A DNA stretch of 64,000 nt from Pedobacter sp. PF22-3. Lineage in GTDB: Bacteria > Bacteroidota > Bacteroidia > Sphingobacteriales > Sphingobacteriaceae. This document shows, one piece after another, positions 8,016-16,721 of the stretch (position 1 is its first letter; every line of letters begins with the position of its first letter). A program made the position numbers and the translations under genes. The stretch covers positions 186,001 to 250,000 of the forward strand of contig NZ_JAPIVP010000001.1 in NCBI RefSeq assembly GCF_026239555.1. Direction: 5' to 3'. Below the pieces are notes generated by a model. It made no database searches. It was not told where the DNA came from and worked only from the letters and a program-made list of their open reading frames with translations.

Positions 8016-8876
8016 TTAAATCCTTTCCAACACTGTTTTAATGGCCTGTTTTACAATTTTATTAGGTTCATTACTGAATTCAAATTTTACACGGCTGGCC
8101 AAAATAGCATTTACAGAAAGTGCTTTATGTCCTAAAACTTTTGCTAAAGCATAAATCCCTGCTGTTTCCATTTCTAAATTGGTTATGCGGTACCGATTAC
8201 TACGGAAGCTATTGATAAGTCCGATAAAATCGGGAATTGCATTTTTTGCCCTCACTATCCTGCCTTGCGGAGCATAAAAACCAGGTGCAGTAATGGTAAT
8301 ACCGGAAACCATATCCTTCCCAATCGTATTTAACAGGCCATCATCTGCAGCTGTTAAATAGGGGTTGATGTTTTTTAAATGACCAAAATGTATCTTGATG
8401 TCATCCATCAAAAGCTGCTCATCGCCAGATAGTTGCTGTAGGTAATAATTCATTAAAGCATCCATGCCCAAACCATGGGAGGAGGCTAAAATGGTTCCCA
8501 TGGGAATATCCGGCTGCACGGCTCCTGATGTTCCTACACGGATAATATTCAATGAGGTCAATTCTTTTTTTACTTCACGGGTTTTGAAATCGACGTTTAC
8601 CAGCGCATCCAGTTCATTAAAAACGATATCAATGTTATCCGTACCAATACCCGTGGAAAGCACAGTTACTCTTTTTTTACCTATAAAACCGGTATGGGTA
8701 ATAAATTCCCGTTTCCCTTTTTTAAATTCTATCTGGTCGAAATACTTGCTCACTTCGCCAACTCGGTCAGGATCGCCAACGGTAATTACGGTATCGGCAA
8801 TATCTCCGGGCAGAAGATTTAAGTGATATATACTGCCATCAGGATTGATGATTAAGTCGCTTTCGGATATTTTCAT
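8016..8876 (-). CDS. nucleoside phosphorylase (uridine phosphorylase-like)
   Basis: A 286-residue PNP/UDP family enzyme that cleaves nucleosides with phosphate to free base and ribose-1-phosphate. The phosphate site is VGDPDRV (33-39). STGIGTDN and RVGTSGAVQPDIPMG form the nucleoside pocket. NLEMETAGIYALAKV is the ribose-binding ExE segment typical of the family. ASRVKFEF near the end is less standard, so base preference cannot be fixed; uridine is the likeliest. It stands alone between convergent and same-strand genes. Confidence 0.85.
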   Translation of the reverse strand: MKISESDLIINPDGSIYHLNLLPGDIADTVITVGDPDRVGEVSKYFDQIEFKKGKREFITHTGFIGKKRVTVLSTGIGTDNIDIVFNELDALVNVDFKTREVKKELTSLNIIRVGTSGAVQPDIPMGTILASSHGLGMDALMNYYLQQLSGDEQLLMDDIKIHFGHLKNINPYLTAADDGLLNTIGKDMVSGITITAPGFYAPQGRIVRAKNAIPDFIGLINSFRSNRYRITNLEMETAGIYALAKVLGHKALSVNAILASRVKFEFSNEPNKIVKQAIKTVLERI

Positions 8877-9030
8877 ATTTGGTTTATATTATCCCAGAAG
8901 ATTTGGCTAAAACAGATTGATCTGTGTTGATCCTCCTTATCTGTGGTTACTAATTGTAATCTAATCCCTTTATACATTTTTCTGTTCCCGCAGATTTCGC
9001 TGATCAACGAAGAACTAATATCTGTGGTTA

Positions 9031-9645
9031 TTAAATGGTGTGGAGATATTTTAGTTTAACACCATCAATTTTATCAAATTTATTCAAAACCTGATTGAGT
9101 TGCGCTTTTCTCACTTCAAATTTCAATATACAATTGGTATCAAACTGTTGTGCTAAAATCTGTAAATTTTCCTCTTTGCTCAATTTCATTACGTCATTCA
9201 TCTGTAGGTATTCAAAATGTACTTCATACACATCATTAACCGTTTTAGAAATGATTTTTGAAGCTTTAATAGCTTCTATACTAGCGTTTTTGTAGGCGTT
9301 AATTAAACCTGGAACTCCGAGTAAGGTGCCACCAAAATACCGTACAACAACAATGAGTATATTGGTAATATCTTCTGATAATAAACAGTTGAGGATTGGC
9401 CTGCCGGCAGTACCAGAAGGTTCGCCATCATCATTTACCCTAAAAACAGAGCGATTCGGCGTTAGACGGTATGCATAACAGAAATGATTGGCCTTTGCAT
9501 TAGCAGCCCGCAGGCTCATAATGATTGGCTTTACTTCTTCTTCACTGCGGATCGGGTAAGCATAAGCGATAAATTTGCTCCCCTTATCTCGAAATATACC
9601 TTCTGAAGCATTTTCGATTGTTTTATAAGAATCATCGAACAGCAT
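9031..9645 (-). CDS. YigZ/IMPACT family protein (UPF0029)
   Basis: A protein of about 204 residues with the N-terminal UPF0029 (Impact) domain, seen in KGSKFIAYAYPI, NHFCYAYR, DDGEPSGTAGRPIL and VVVRYFGGTLLGVPGLI, followed by a C-terminal DUF1949-like ferredoxin fold. The role is unproven; relatives in eukaryotes bind GCN1 and influence translation. I chose the start at MLFDDSYKTIE (9645), since that is where family members begin. An upstream frame extends 11 codons to 9678. The chosen start overlaps the transporter gene by 14 nt, indicating an operon ribD, transporter, yigZ. Confidence 0.88.
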   Translation of the reverse strand: MLFDDSYKTIENASEGIFRDKGSKFIAYAYPIRSEEEVKPIIMSLRAANAKANHFCYAYRLTPNRSVFRVNDDGEPSGTAGRPILNCLLSEDITNILIVVVRYFGGTLLGVPGLINAYKNASIEAIKASKIISKTVNDVYEVHFEYLQMNDVMKLSKEENLQILAQQFDTNCILKFEVRKAQLNQVLNKFDKIDGVKLKYLHTI

Positions 9646-10501
9646 GTTGTGATAATGTAATAAAAATGACGGCCGCAATGGCCAGAATTATACCTGCGTA
9701 ATTTAATTTGCTCAGCTTTTCTTTAAACACCACTACGCCAATTAAGGTACCTGCAATGATTACCCCCAGGTTCATCGCTGCAAAAACGGTAGATGGGTTT
9801 TCTGCCAATGCCTTGTGCGCTTTCATATAAAAAAGGATATTTCCGAAGTTAAAAAAGCCTAAAATCAGTCCACAAACAACATTAACCAATTGTAATTTTA
9901 TTTTGCCCGAAATCACCATGGTGATCACAATGAGCAGCGATACAATGAATGAAAGGCAGAAAACGGTAAAAAGCGAAGTTGTATAAGGTAATTCTTTATA
10001 TAGGGCAATTTGTTTAAAAAGAACATCGATTATGCCAAAGCCCACAAAAACCATAATGGGATAGAGGAGACTTTCCTTACCGGCTTCCTGATGATTAGAT
10101 TTTCGGAGGAAAGTTAATACAATAGCAACAAAACCGATTACCAGACCAATAATTTTTAGGTTATTAAAATCTTCTTTAAAAATAAAATAAGCCGCCAGGA
10201 TAGGAATAAATAAAGATAAACGTTGGGCAATGTCAGTTTTAACAATGCCAAGTTTTTTTACTGATGCAGCAAGAAATAAAAATATCGACGGCAATAGAAT
10301 AGCCAGCGCAATATAAATAGGCCATGGTCCGGCAGAAGTAATCAGTTTAACATCGGGCTTAAAAAAAAGAAAACATAAGGTTAATGCAACCAGATAATTA
10401 ATTGTAACGGCCTGAATGATACTGATCTGGTACCGTTTGGCTAACTTTAATAATATCGCAACCGTAACGCTACAGCAAATGCTTAAAATAATGTAGATCA
10501 T
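9632..10501 (-). CDS. EamA/DMT-family membrane transporter
   Basis: A 289-residue integral membrane protein with about ten hydrophobic helices in two repeated halves of five, the drug/metabolite transporter plan. Charged loops lie at 35-50 and 132-147. The substrate is not readable from sequence; relatives export amino acids, nucleosides or other metabolites. Its ATG overlaps the ribD stop by 4 nt, and its end overlaps yigZ, so the three genes are translationally linked. A link to flavin or purine intermediates is possible but unproven. Confidence 0.85.
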   Translation of the reverse strand: MIYIILSICCSVTVAILLKLAKRYQISIIQAVTINYLVALTLCFLFFKPDVKLITSAGPWPIYIALAILLPSIFLFLAASVKKLGIVKTDIAQRLSLFIPILAAYFIFKEDFNNLKIIGLVIGFVAIVLTFLRKSNHQEAGKESLLYPIMVFVGFGIIDVLFKQIALYKELPYTTSLFTVFCLSFIVSLLIVITMVISGKIKLQLVNVVCGLILGFFNFGNILFYMKAHKALAENPSTVFAAMNLGVIIAGTLIGVVVFKEKLSKLNYAGIILAIAAVIFITLSQHAVR

Positions 10502-11553
10502 TTATTTATGTCGTTTATATAGATAGCGAGTTTATCGTTTCCAACTTGCATTTGCTCTTTCAAATTTCCGTTTATAGTAGGAGAAGGAACACCGTCCGTC
10601 CAGCTGTTTGATGAGGTGAAGATACGCGCTTCATCCCAAAGGTTAGTGGATAAAAACTGATTTAGGATATTTGCACCACCTTCGATAATTACCGATTGTA
10701 TGTCCATTAAATAAAGCTGAAACGCAATCTTTTGTGCCAGGTAAAAATGCATGTCTTCCATCTGGATATAATGGATATTCTCAACTACATCGGTTTTAAT
10801 TTCGTTAAATATGATGGTTTTGGCTTCTGCATTGAAAATGTGATTCGATAACGGCACCTGAAGGTTTTTATCGATTACCAAACGAATGGGGTTTTTACCC
10901 GGCCATTCTCGTGACGTTAACTGCGGATTGTCCATGATAGCAGTTTGTTTGCCAATCAAAATGGCATCTTCTTCAGTACGCCATTGGTGTGCCAAACGTT
11001 TAGCCAGAGCACCGCTGATCCACTTTTGATGTCCGTTTTTTGTTGCGAAGTAGCCATTGGCGGTTTCAGCCCACTTTAGAATAATATAAGGTCTTTGTTT
11101 TTGTATCCTGGTAAAAAATCTTCTGTTGAAATAACGGCATTTATCATCCAAAACACCGCTTACCACTTCAATACCTGCATTTTTGAGTTTTTCTATACCT
11201 TTGCCATCAACCCCTGAAAAAGGATCTCTATTGCCAATAACTACTTTTTTTAGCCTATGCTTAACCAACAGATCGGCACATGGAGGTGTTTTCCCAAAAT
11301 GTGCACAAGGCTCCAGATTAACATAGGCAGTAGCTTGTTTCAATAGATTTTCGGCCTCATTGCCATAAGCATCAAATACAGCTTTGATAGCAGTGGGTTC
11401 CGCATGTGCCTTTCCATATTCCTGATGATAACCTTCGCCGATAACTTTACCGTCTACAACAACAACACAGCCAACCATTGGATTAGGGCTAACATTCCCT
11501 GAAGCCAGGGCTGCAAGATCAAGACATCGGTTGATATAAAATTCATCACTCAT
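10498..11553 (-). CDS. ribD: riboflavin biosynthesis bifunctional deaminase/reductase
   Basis: A 351-residue RibD that deaminates and then reduces the pyrimidine product of GTP cyclohydrolase II. The N-terminal deaminase domain carries zinc ligands His50 (HAEPTA), Cys83 and Cys92 (EPCAHFGKTPPC). The C-terminal reductase domain from about residue 150 has the substrate loop GHQKWISG, followed by LIGKQTAIMDNPQLTSR, which is characteristic. Length is normal. It is the first gene of a three-gene minus-strand operon. No other rib genes are in the window. Confidence 0.95.
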   Translation of the reverse strand: MSDEFYINRCLDLAALASGNVSPNPMVGCVVVVDGKVIGEGYHQEYGKAHAEPTAIKAVFDAYGNEAENLLKQATAYVNLEPCAHFGKTPPCADLLVKHRLKKVVIGNRDPFSGVDGKGIEKLKNAGIEVVSGVLDDKCRYFNRRFFTRIQKQRPYIILKWAETANGYFATKNGHQKWISGALAKRLAHQWRTEEDAILIGKQTAIMDNPQLTSREWPGKNPIRLVIDKNLQVPLSNHIFNAEAKTIIFNEIKTDVVENIHYIQMEDMHFYLAQKIAFQLYLMDIQSVIIEGGANILNQFLSTNLWDEARIFTSSNSWTDGVPSPTINGNLKEQMQVGNDKLAIYINDINK

Positions 11554-11634
11554 TAGCGCAAAAGTAGTAAAAAAAGAGTCATGGCCTTATCAAAAGAATG
11601 CGGTTATCATCTCAAATAAGTAATTTTGCTGTTC

Positions 11635-12519
11635 ATGAACATCGGAGCACTCGAAGAGCATTATAAATTGGAACTTGCACCCTTATACGAAAGCGATGAG
11701 GCTAAAATATTATTTAGCCTGGCTGCTGAGCAGGTTTTAGCTATGTCTACCAGTAGGTTAATGATGCAGAAAGATGAAGCTATCAGTTTTATCAACATGC
11801 AAAAACTATTGAGCATCCTTAACGACCTGCAGATCGGAAAACCAATTCAGCACATTTTAGGAGAAGCCCATTTTTATGGTTTGGTTTTTAAGGTAAACGA
11901 AAATGTATTAATACCGAGGCCTGAAACAGAGGAATTGGTAGAATGGATCATATCAGTTTGCAGTACACAGTTTTCAGTAAACAGTTATGAGTCACCGAAA
12001 AAGCTAAGTATGCTTGATATTGGAACTGGATCTGGTTGTATACCAATAACCCTTAAAAAACACTTACCAAACACTCAGGTAACTACTTTGGATATATCTG
12101 CTGATGCTATTGCAGTTGCAAAACAGAATGCCATACAAATTGGTGTTGAAATCAATTTTATTACAGCAGATATTTTAACATTTCAATCTGAAGAAAAATT
12201 TGATTTCATCGTAAGTAATCCGCCTTATATCAGAGATTTAGAAAAAATTGAAATGCATAACAATGTACTTTTGCACGAACCTCATTTGGCTTTGTTTGTA
12301 AGCGACCAAAATCCATTAATTTTTTATAAAGCCATCGCTGATTTTGCAAAAACCAATTTAAAACCTAATGGAAAACTTTTCTTTGAAATTAATGAATATC
12401 TAGGTAAAGAAACAGTTGATATGTTATTTAGTAAAGGTTTTAATGATATTGAGTTAAGAAAGGACATGCAAGGAAAGGACAGGATGGTGAAAGCAGGGAT
12501 TTTGATGGAAGAGGTGTGA
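11635..12519 (+). CDS. prmC: peptide chain release factor N5-glutamine methyltransferase
   Basis: A 294-residue PrmC (HemK) that methylates the Gln of the GGQ motif in release factors RF1 and RF2. A helical N-terminal domain (1-80) precedes the Rossmann methyltransferase domain, with SAM loop LDIGTGSGCI (127-136) and the substrate-binding motif NPPYI (195-199). VLIPRPETEELV (91-102) is a family hallmark. I chose the ATG at 11635 over a TTG three codons earlier. It is divergent from ribD with about 80 bp between them. Confidence 0.94.
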   Translation: MNIGALEEHYKLELAPLYESDEAKILFSLAAEQVLAMSTSRLMMQKDEAISFINMQKLLSILNDLQIGKPIQHILGEAHFYGLVFKVNENVLIPRPETEELVEWIISVCSTQFSVNSYESPKKLSMLDIGTGSGCIPITLKKHLPNTQVTTLDISADAIAVAKQNAIQIGVEINFITADILTFQSEEKFDFIVSNPPYIRDLEKIEMHNNVLLHEPHLALFVSDQNPLIFYKAIADFAKTNLKPNGKLFFEINEYLGKETVDMLFSKGFNDIELRKDMQGKDRMVKAGILMEEV

Positions 12520-12595
12520 TGGAAAATGGATGATGGAGGGTAAATAATCAATGACCAATTTTCAATGATCAAACTAGCAGAGTTCAATAAAAAGG

Positions 12596-12675
12596 GCGTC
12601 ATCTCGACCGGAGCAATGCGAAGTGGAGAGATCTGCTTCGATATATCTATCGACATCCAGCTTACGTACGCGCCT
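12596..12675. repeat. REP-like repeat
   Basis: 'cgtcatctcgaccggagcaa' and 'gaagtggagagatctgcttcg' match the shared element, here between the convergent prmC and xerD genes. Its right half is replaced by 'tatctatcgacatccagcttacgt'. Confidence 0.55.
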
Positions 12676-12692
12676 TAACCATCCATCAACAC

Positions 12693-13592
12693 CTAAGACC
12701 TTGGATGAAACTGCGTAATTACCTCTCTTAAGTAATCTCTATCAATGTGCGTATAAATTTCTGTGGTGGTAATGCTCGAATGGCCCAGCATCTCCTGAAC
12801 CGCACGTAAATCGGCACCGCCTTCAATTAAATGTGTCGCGAATGAATGCCTTAATGTATGTGGACTAATCGTTTTTTTTATTCCTGCGGCGATAGCGAGG
12901 CTTTTAATTAAGTTAAAAATAGAAATACGGGAAAGTTTGGCGCCAAAACGGTTTAGAAATATAAAGTCTTCATGTCCCTTTTTAATCTTGGCATGTACCC
13001 GAACTTCGTTAATATAAATATCAAGCAATTTAAGCGCAACACTGCCAATAGGCACTAAACGTTCTTTGTTTCCTTTCCCAATGATCTTTATAAATTCGAT
13101 CTGTGGGAAAAGGCCGGAGATTCGGAGTTCTGTTAATTCGGTTACCCTTAAACCGCAGCCATACAAAACCTCCAAAATGGCTTTATTACGCATTCCATCT
13201 TGCTTAGAAGCATCTATAACAGCTATAAGTTCATTAATCTCATAAATATTCAAAGTATCTGGCAATTTTCTACTGAGTTTTGGTGCCTCCAATAATGCTG
13301 TTGGATCATTTGAAATCAGATCTTCGATCATTAAATAGGCGAAGAAAGCCTTTAAACCGGATATTACCCTGGCTTGCGTACTTGCTTGCATACCAAGTTC
13401 ATTTAACCATGAGATAAAGGATTTTAAATGGGTTATGGTAATTTCCGTTAATTTGGGTTCTGCATTCAACGATTGGAAATACTGGATCAGCTTATTGATA
13501 TCGTTCAGGTAGGCATCAATAGAGTTTCCAGATAAAGACCGTTCCAGTTTTAAATACGATTTAAATCCTTTAATATATGATGACCAAAGCAT
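12693..13592 (-). CDS. xerD: site-specific tyrosine recombinase XerD
   Basis: A 299-residue tyrosine recombinase for chromosome dimer resolution at dif. The SAM-like N-terminal core-binding domain (1-90) is followed by the catalytic domain with the full set Arg149, Lys173, His245, Arg248, His271 and nucleophile Tyr280 (HTLRHSFATHL, LGHSSITTTEIYTHI). Normal length and the absence of nearby attachment sites or cargo favour a housekeeping Xer over an integrase. Whether it is the XerC or the XerD partner is inferred from overall similarity to XerD. Its start is divergent from aroQ. Confidence 0.92.
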   Translation of the reverse strand: MLWSSYIKGFKSYLKLERSLSGNSIDAYLNDINKLIQYFQSLNAEPKLTEITITHLKSFISWLNELGMQASTQARVISGLKAFFAYLMIEDLISNDPTALLEAPKLSRKLPDTLNIYEINELIAVIDASKQDGMRNKAILEVLYGCGLRVTELTELRISGLFPQIEFIKIIGKGNKERLVPIGSVALKLLDIYINEVRVHAKIKKGHEDFIFLNRFGAKLSRISIFNLIKSLAIAAGIKKTISPHTLRHSFATHLIEGGADLRAVQEMLGHSSITTTEIYTHIDRDYLREVITQFHPRS

Positions 13593-13641
13593 GCTTTTAT
13601 TTGAGATTTTTTATAACATTGCAACGTTACAACATTATATT

Positions 13642-14058
13642 ATGAAAATACAAATTATTAACGGACCAAACTTAAACTTATTAGGCGTTCGCGAACCATC
13701 TATCTACGGAAATACCAGCATTGAAGATTATATCAAAGAATTAAAAACGGTTTATCCGGAAATCGAAATTGAATATTATCAAAGTAATGTGGAAGGCGAA
13801 ATTATTAATAAATTGCATGAAGTGGGCTTCAGTTATGATGGTGTAGTACTCAATGCCGGTGGTTACACACATACTTCGGTGGCTATTGCTGATGCCATTG
13901 CCGCTATTAAAACGCCTGTTGTTGAAGTGCATATTTCAAATATCTATGCCCGTGAAGAATACCGCCATATTTCGCTGACAGGAAAAAACTGTCAGGGCGT
14001 TTTAACCGGATTTGGAATGAAAGGTTACCGCCTGGCGATCGAAAGTTTGTTGGTTTAG
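13642..14058 (+). CDS. aroQ: type II 3-dehydroquinate dehydratase
   Basis: A 138-residue type II dehydroquinase, step three of the shikimate pathway. NGPNLNLLGVREPSIYG (7-23) contains the flexible lid and catalytic Tyr22. QSNVEGEI is at 47-54, NAGGYTHTSVAIADA (71-85) binds substrate, and His97 in EVHISN is the catalytic base. The start is the ATG at 13642; an in-frame extension to 13591 encodes 17 residues with no family counterpart and overlaps the xerD start. Confidence 0.96.
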   Translation: MKIQIINGPNLNLLGVREPSIYGNTSIEDYIKELKTVYPEIEIEYYQSNVEGEIINKLHEVGFSYDGVVLNAGGYTHTSVAIADAIAAIKTPVVEVHISNIYAREEYRHISLTGKNCQGVLTGFGMKGYRLAIESLLV

Positions 14059-14072
14059 GTTCAAAAAGATAG

Positions 14073-14166
14073 GTCGTCATTCCCGCGTAGGCGGGAATCT
14101 TAATCTTTAGGCTTATGGCATTAAGACTCCCAATCGACCCGATAGTTATCAGGTTGGTAATGACGA
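14073..14166. repeat. nested palindromic repeat
   Basis: Outer arms CGTCATT (14075-14081) and AATGACG (14159-14165) enclose the hairpin ATTCCCGC-GTAG-GCGGGAAT (14079-14098), and also CTTAAT (14099-14104) and ATTAAG. It sits between convergent aroQ and the glycosyltransferase gene and could also act as a terminator. Confidence 0.7.
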
Positions 14167-14174
14167 TTCGCGAT

Positions 14175-15188
14175 TTATTTCAAATTCGAGAAATATTTAA
14201 CTTTCTTAATAAAAAATGCCCAAACAACACTTTTGTTGTACACCCCCTTATGTTTGGAGTACTCTCTTTGAACCGCATTCCGCTTTTTATTGGTTTGTGA
14301 AAGCGATTTAAGAAAATGCCAGTGTCCTTTAGTAACTGCCATCGTGAATTTAGGTTTACCAGTGAGTAAAAAGTGCCACCAGGCAATAAAATCGATGAAC
14401 ATGCGGATGGTAATCCTGAAAATAGCATCACCAGCAGGCAGGTTTTTTTGCATAATAATCAGGTTGTTCCTGAAATTGAGGTAAGTTTTAAAAGGGTTTT
14501 CCGTTTGTAATGTTCCGCCGCCAACATGGTAAACTTCAGCATCCGGACAATACATAATCTTGTAATTCAGGTTTTTTAATCGCCAGCAAAGATCTATTTC
14601 CTCCATATGAGCAAAAAGATCTGCATCTAAGCCTCCGGCCTCTATCCAGCATTTGCTTTTAATAAAAAAGGCTGCCCCACTAGCCCAAAAAACCTCTTTT
14701 TGTTCATTATATTGACCGTTATCAAACTCATATACATTAAAAAGCCTGCCACGGCAGAAAGGAAAGGCATAAATATCCAGATAGCCTCCGGCAGCGCCTG
14801 CATATTCAAACTGGTTTTTATTCAGTTGCCATTTAATTTTGGGCTGCGCTGCTGCAATCTGTGCATCACTTTCCATTAGGCTGACGATAGGTTTAATCCA
14901 GTTTGGAACAACTTCTACATCCGAGTTGAGCAAAATAAAATAATCGGCTTCTACACGTTCTAAAACTTTATTGTAGCCTCCTGCAAATCCATAGTTCTGA
15001 TCGTTTTGGATAATTTTAACAGTTGGGAAATTTTCTTGTAAAAATAAAACTGAATCATCTGTTGAGGCATTATCCCCAACAACAATTTGCAGGTTCTCAT
15101 ATTCTGAAAGCAAAATTCCGGGTAAAAACTGCTTTAAATACGCTTTTCCATTCCAGTTTAAAATTACAACGGCTACTGATGGGTTCAT
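14175..15188 (-). CDS. GT2-family glycosyltransferase
   Basis: A 337-residue family 2 glycosyltransferase of the rhamnosyltransferase-like type. The GT-A fold begins with VAVVILNWNG (5-14). GDNASTDDS (38-46) binds the nucleotide. The metal-binding acidic motif is LLNSDVEV (86-93). An acceptor-side ED-type motif appears as HMEEIDLCWRL. The C-terminal 80 residues are basic and amphipathic, suggesting membrane association. It begins 6 nt after the acyltransferase gene, so both probably work on the envelope, perhaps lipid A or surface polysaccharide. Donor and acceptor are unknown. Confidence 0.88.
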   Translation of the reverse strand: MNPSVAVVILNWNGKAYLKQFLPGILLSEYENLQIVVGDNASTDDSVLFLQENFPTVKIIQNDQNYGFAGGYNKVLERVEADYFILLNSDVEVVPNWIKPIVSLMESDAQIAAAQPKIKWQLNKNQFEYAGAAGGYLDIYAFPFCRGRLFNVYEFDNGQYNEQKEVFWASGAAFFIKSKCWIEAGGLDADLFAHMEEIDLCWRLKNLNYKIMYCPDAEVYHVGGGTLQTENPFKTYLNFRNNLIIMQKNLPAGDAIFRITIRMFIDFIAWWHFLLTGKPKFTMAVTKGHWHFLKSLSQTNKKRNAVQREYSKHKGVYNKSVVWAFFIKKVKYFSNLK

Positions 15189-15194
15189 TCTTTG

Positions 15195-16067
15195 TTATTC
15201 GGGTTTAAATTTCCAGCGCTTATGGCTCCAGAGCCAGTATTGGGGCTGTTCTTTTATAATGTTTTCTAAAAATTTAAAGTGCAGGTCAGTAATCTCAAAT
15301 TCGTCCATTTTTTCAGGTTCGAGGCACATGGGCAACACTTCTATATGGTAATAACCTTTTTTAACCACATTTACTTTAAAATAATATATCGGTCTTTTAG
15401 TAGATTTTGCAATTTTTTCTACACCTAAAAGTGCCGCCGTGGGCTGATTTAAAAAATCTGCAAAGTATTTGGTTTCTTCCCTGGTGGGAGATTGATCGCT
15501 TGCAAAACACAAAAGCGTAGGTTCATTTTTATAGGCGGCCATGCCGCGTAGTGTTTGCCGCATAGCAATAAAGATGTTTCCATACTTGGTGCGCATACAA
15601 TCGAACCAGGTTTCGAAGATTTTATTTTTGATGGGTTTAAAAATAACCATGGTTTTGGCCGATATACTTAGTCCAAGTGCCAAAGTGCCTAATTCCCAGT
15701 TGCCATAGTGGCCGGTACAGGCTAGTACACTTTCTCCGGCTTTAAAATGAACTTCCAATTGTTCCAAGCCTGTAAACTTTACCCTTTTTAAGGTTTCAGC
15801 TTTCGAAATACTGGTCATTTTGATGATTTCAAAAATAAGTTCGGCCAGGTACAGGAAGAATTTTTTCTCAATTGCTTTTATTTCAGCAGCAGATTTTGTG
15901 GGAAAAGATTGGGTTAAATTCTGTCTGACAACTTTTTTTCGATAGCCAATTACGTAATAAAGCAGATAATATAGTAATCTTGCAAAAAAAAACAGCAAAG
16001 GCAGGGGGAGCAGCGATAACAGGTATAAAAAAAATACGCCAACATGCGCAATCCCTCTTTTAATCAT
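15195..16067 (-). CDS. LpxL/HtrB-family lysophospholipid (lipid A) acyltransferase
   Basis: A 290-residue membrane-bound acyltransferase. An N-terminal hydrophobic anchor (8-40) precedes the HX4E catalytic motif His120-Glu125 in TGHYGNWELG. A second block, ASDQSPT, is also typical of the family. Members transfer a secondary acyl chain from acyl-ACP to a Kdo-lipid A precursor at the inner membrane. It is followed after 6 nt by a GT2 gene on the same strand, and the divergent WbqC gene begins 40 bp upstream. Confidence 0.9.
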   Translation of the reverse strand: MIKRGIAHVGVFFLYLLSLLPLPLLFFFARLLYYLLYYVIGYRKKVVRQNLTQSFPTKSAAEIKAIEKKFFLYLAELIFEIIKMTSISKAETLKRVKFTGLEQLEVHFKAGESVLACTGHYGNWELGTLALGLSISAKTMVIFKPIKNKIFETWFDCMRTKYGNIFIAMRQTLRGMAAYKNEPTLLCFASDQSPTREETKYFADFLNQPTAALLGVEKIAKSTKRPIYYFKVNVVKKGYYHIEVLPMCLEPEKMDEFEITDLHFKFLENIIKEQPQYWLWSHKRWKFKPE

Positions 16068-16106
16068 TATTTTTAAAACGTTTCAGCTACAAACATAAAT
16101 TTTCAA

Positions 16107-16718
16107 ATGCAGAATACAGCTATACTTCCATTATTTTATCTTCCGCCAGTAGGTTATTTTAGTTTATTGCAAAAACTGGGAGAAGATTTTTTAATTGAAA
16201 AACATGAACATTTAGCCAAGCAGACTTACCGTAACAGGGCCAGTATTTATTCGCCCAATGGCAAACTTGATATTACCGTTCCGGTGGTTAAAGGCGCTAA
16301 AACACATACGAAAATGAAGGATGTACGGATCAGTTACGATTTTAACTGGCAGCGTTTGCATTGGTTGAGTTTAGAAAGCTGTTACCGGAGTTCTGCTTAT
16401 TTCGAGTTTTACGAAGATGAACTCTCGCGTTTTTATACCAACAAATTCGAATTTCTGTTCGATTACAACTTCGAACTTTTAGAGTGGCTGAACAAAAAGC
16501 TAAAATTGAATAAGAGCTTTGGGGTAACGGAGGAATATTTTGACGACATCCAACCAGAGTTGGATTTCCGTTCGGCCATGAGCCCTAAAAAACAAGAAGA
16601 TATTGTAAACAATAAGTCCTATTATCAGGTTTTTGAAGATAAACATCAATTTTTGCCCAACTTAAGTATTGTTGATCTGTTATTTAACCAGGGTCCACAA
16701 GCCCGGCTATATTTATAA
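16107..16718 (+). CDS. WbqC-like family protein
   Basis: A 203-residue WbqC-like protein, recognised from ILPLFYLPPVGYF at 6-18, the TYRNRASIYSPNGKLDITVPV segment, and a conserved WQRLHWLSLESCYRSSAYFE block. WbqC proteins occur in O-antigen and surface polysaccharide loci, but their chemistry is not established. Here the gene is divergent from an acyltransferase/glycosyltransferase pair, which fits envelope assembly. It is followed 3 nt later by corA, so it may share that transcript. Confidence 0.85.
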   Translation: MQNTAILPLFYLPPVGYFSLLQKLGEDFLIEKHEHLAKQTYRNRASIYSPNGKLDITVPVVKGAKTHTKMKDVRISYDFNWQRLHWLSLESCYRSSAYFEFYEDELSRFYTNKFEFLFDYNFELLEWLNKKLKLNKSFGVTEEYFDDIQPELDFRSAMSPKKQEDIVNNKSYYQVFEDKHQFLPNLSIVDLLFNQGPQARLYL

Positions 16719-16721
16719 TAT

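Noticed and set aside
12693..13592. Phage or island integrase
   Set aside because: Size and motifs fit housekeeping XerD, and there is no adjacent tRNA, direct repeat or cargo.
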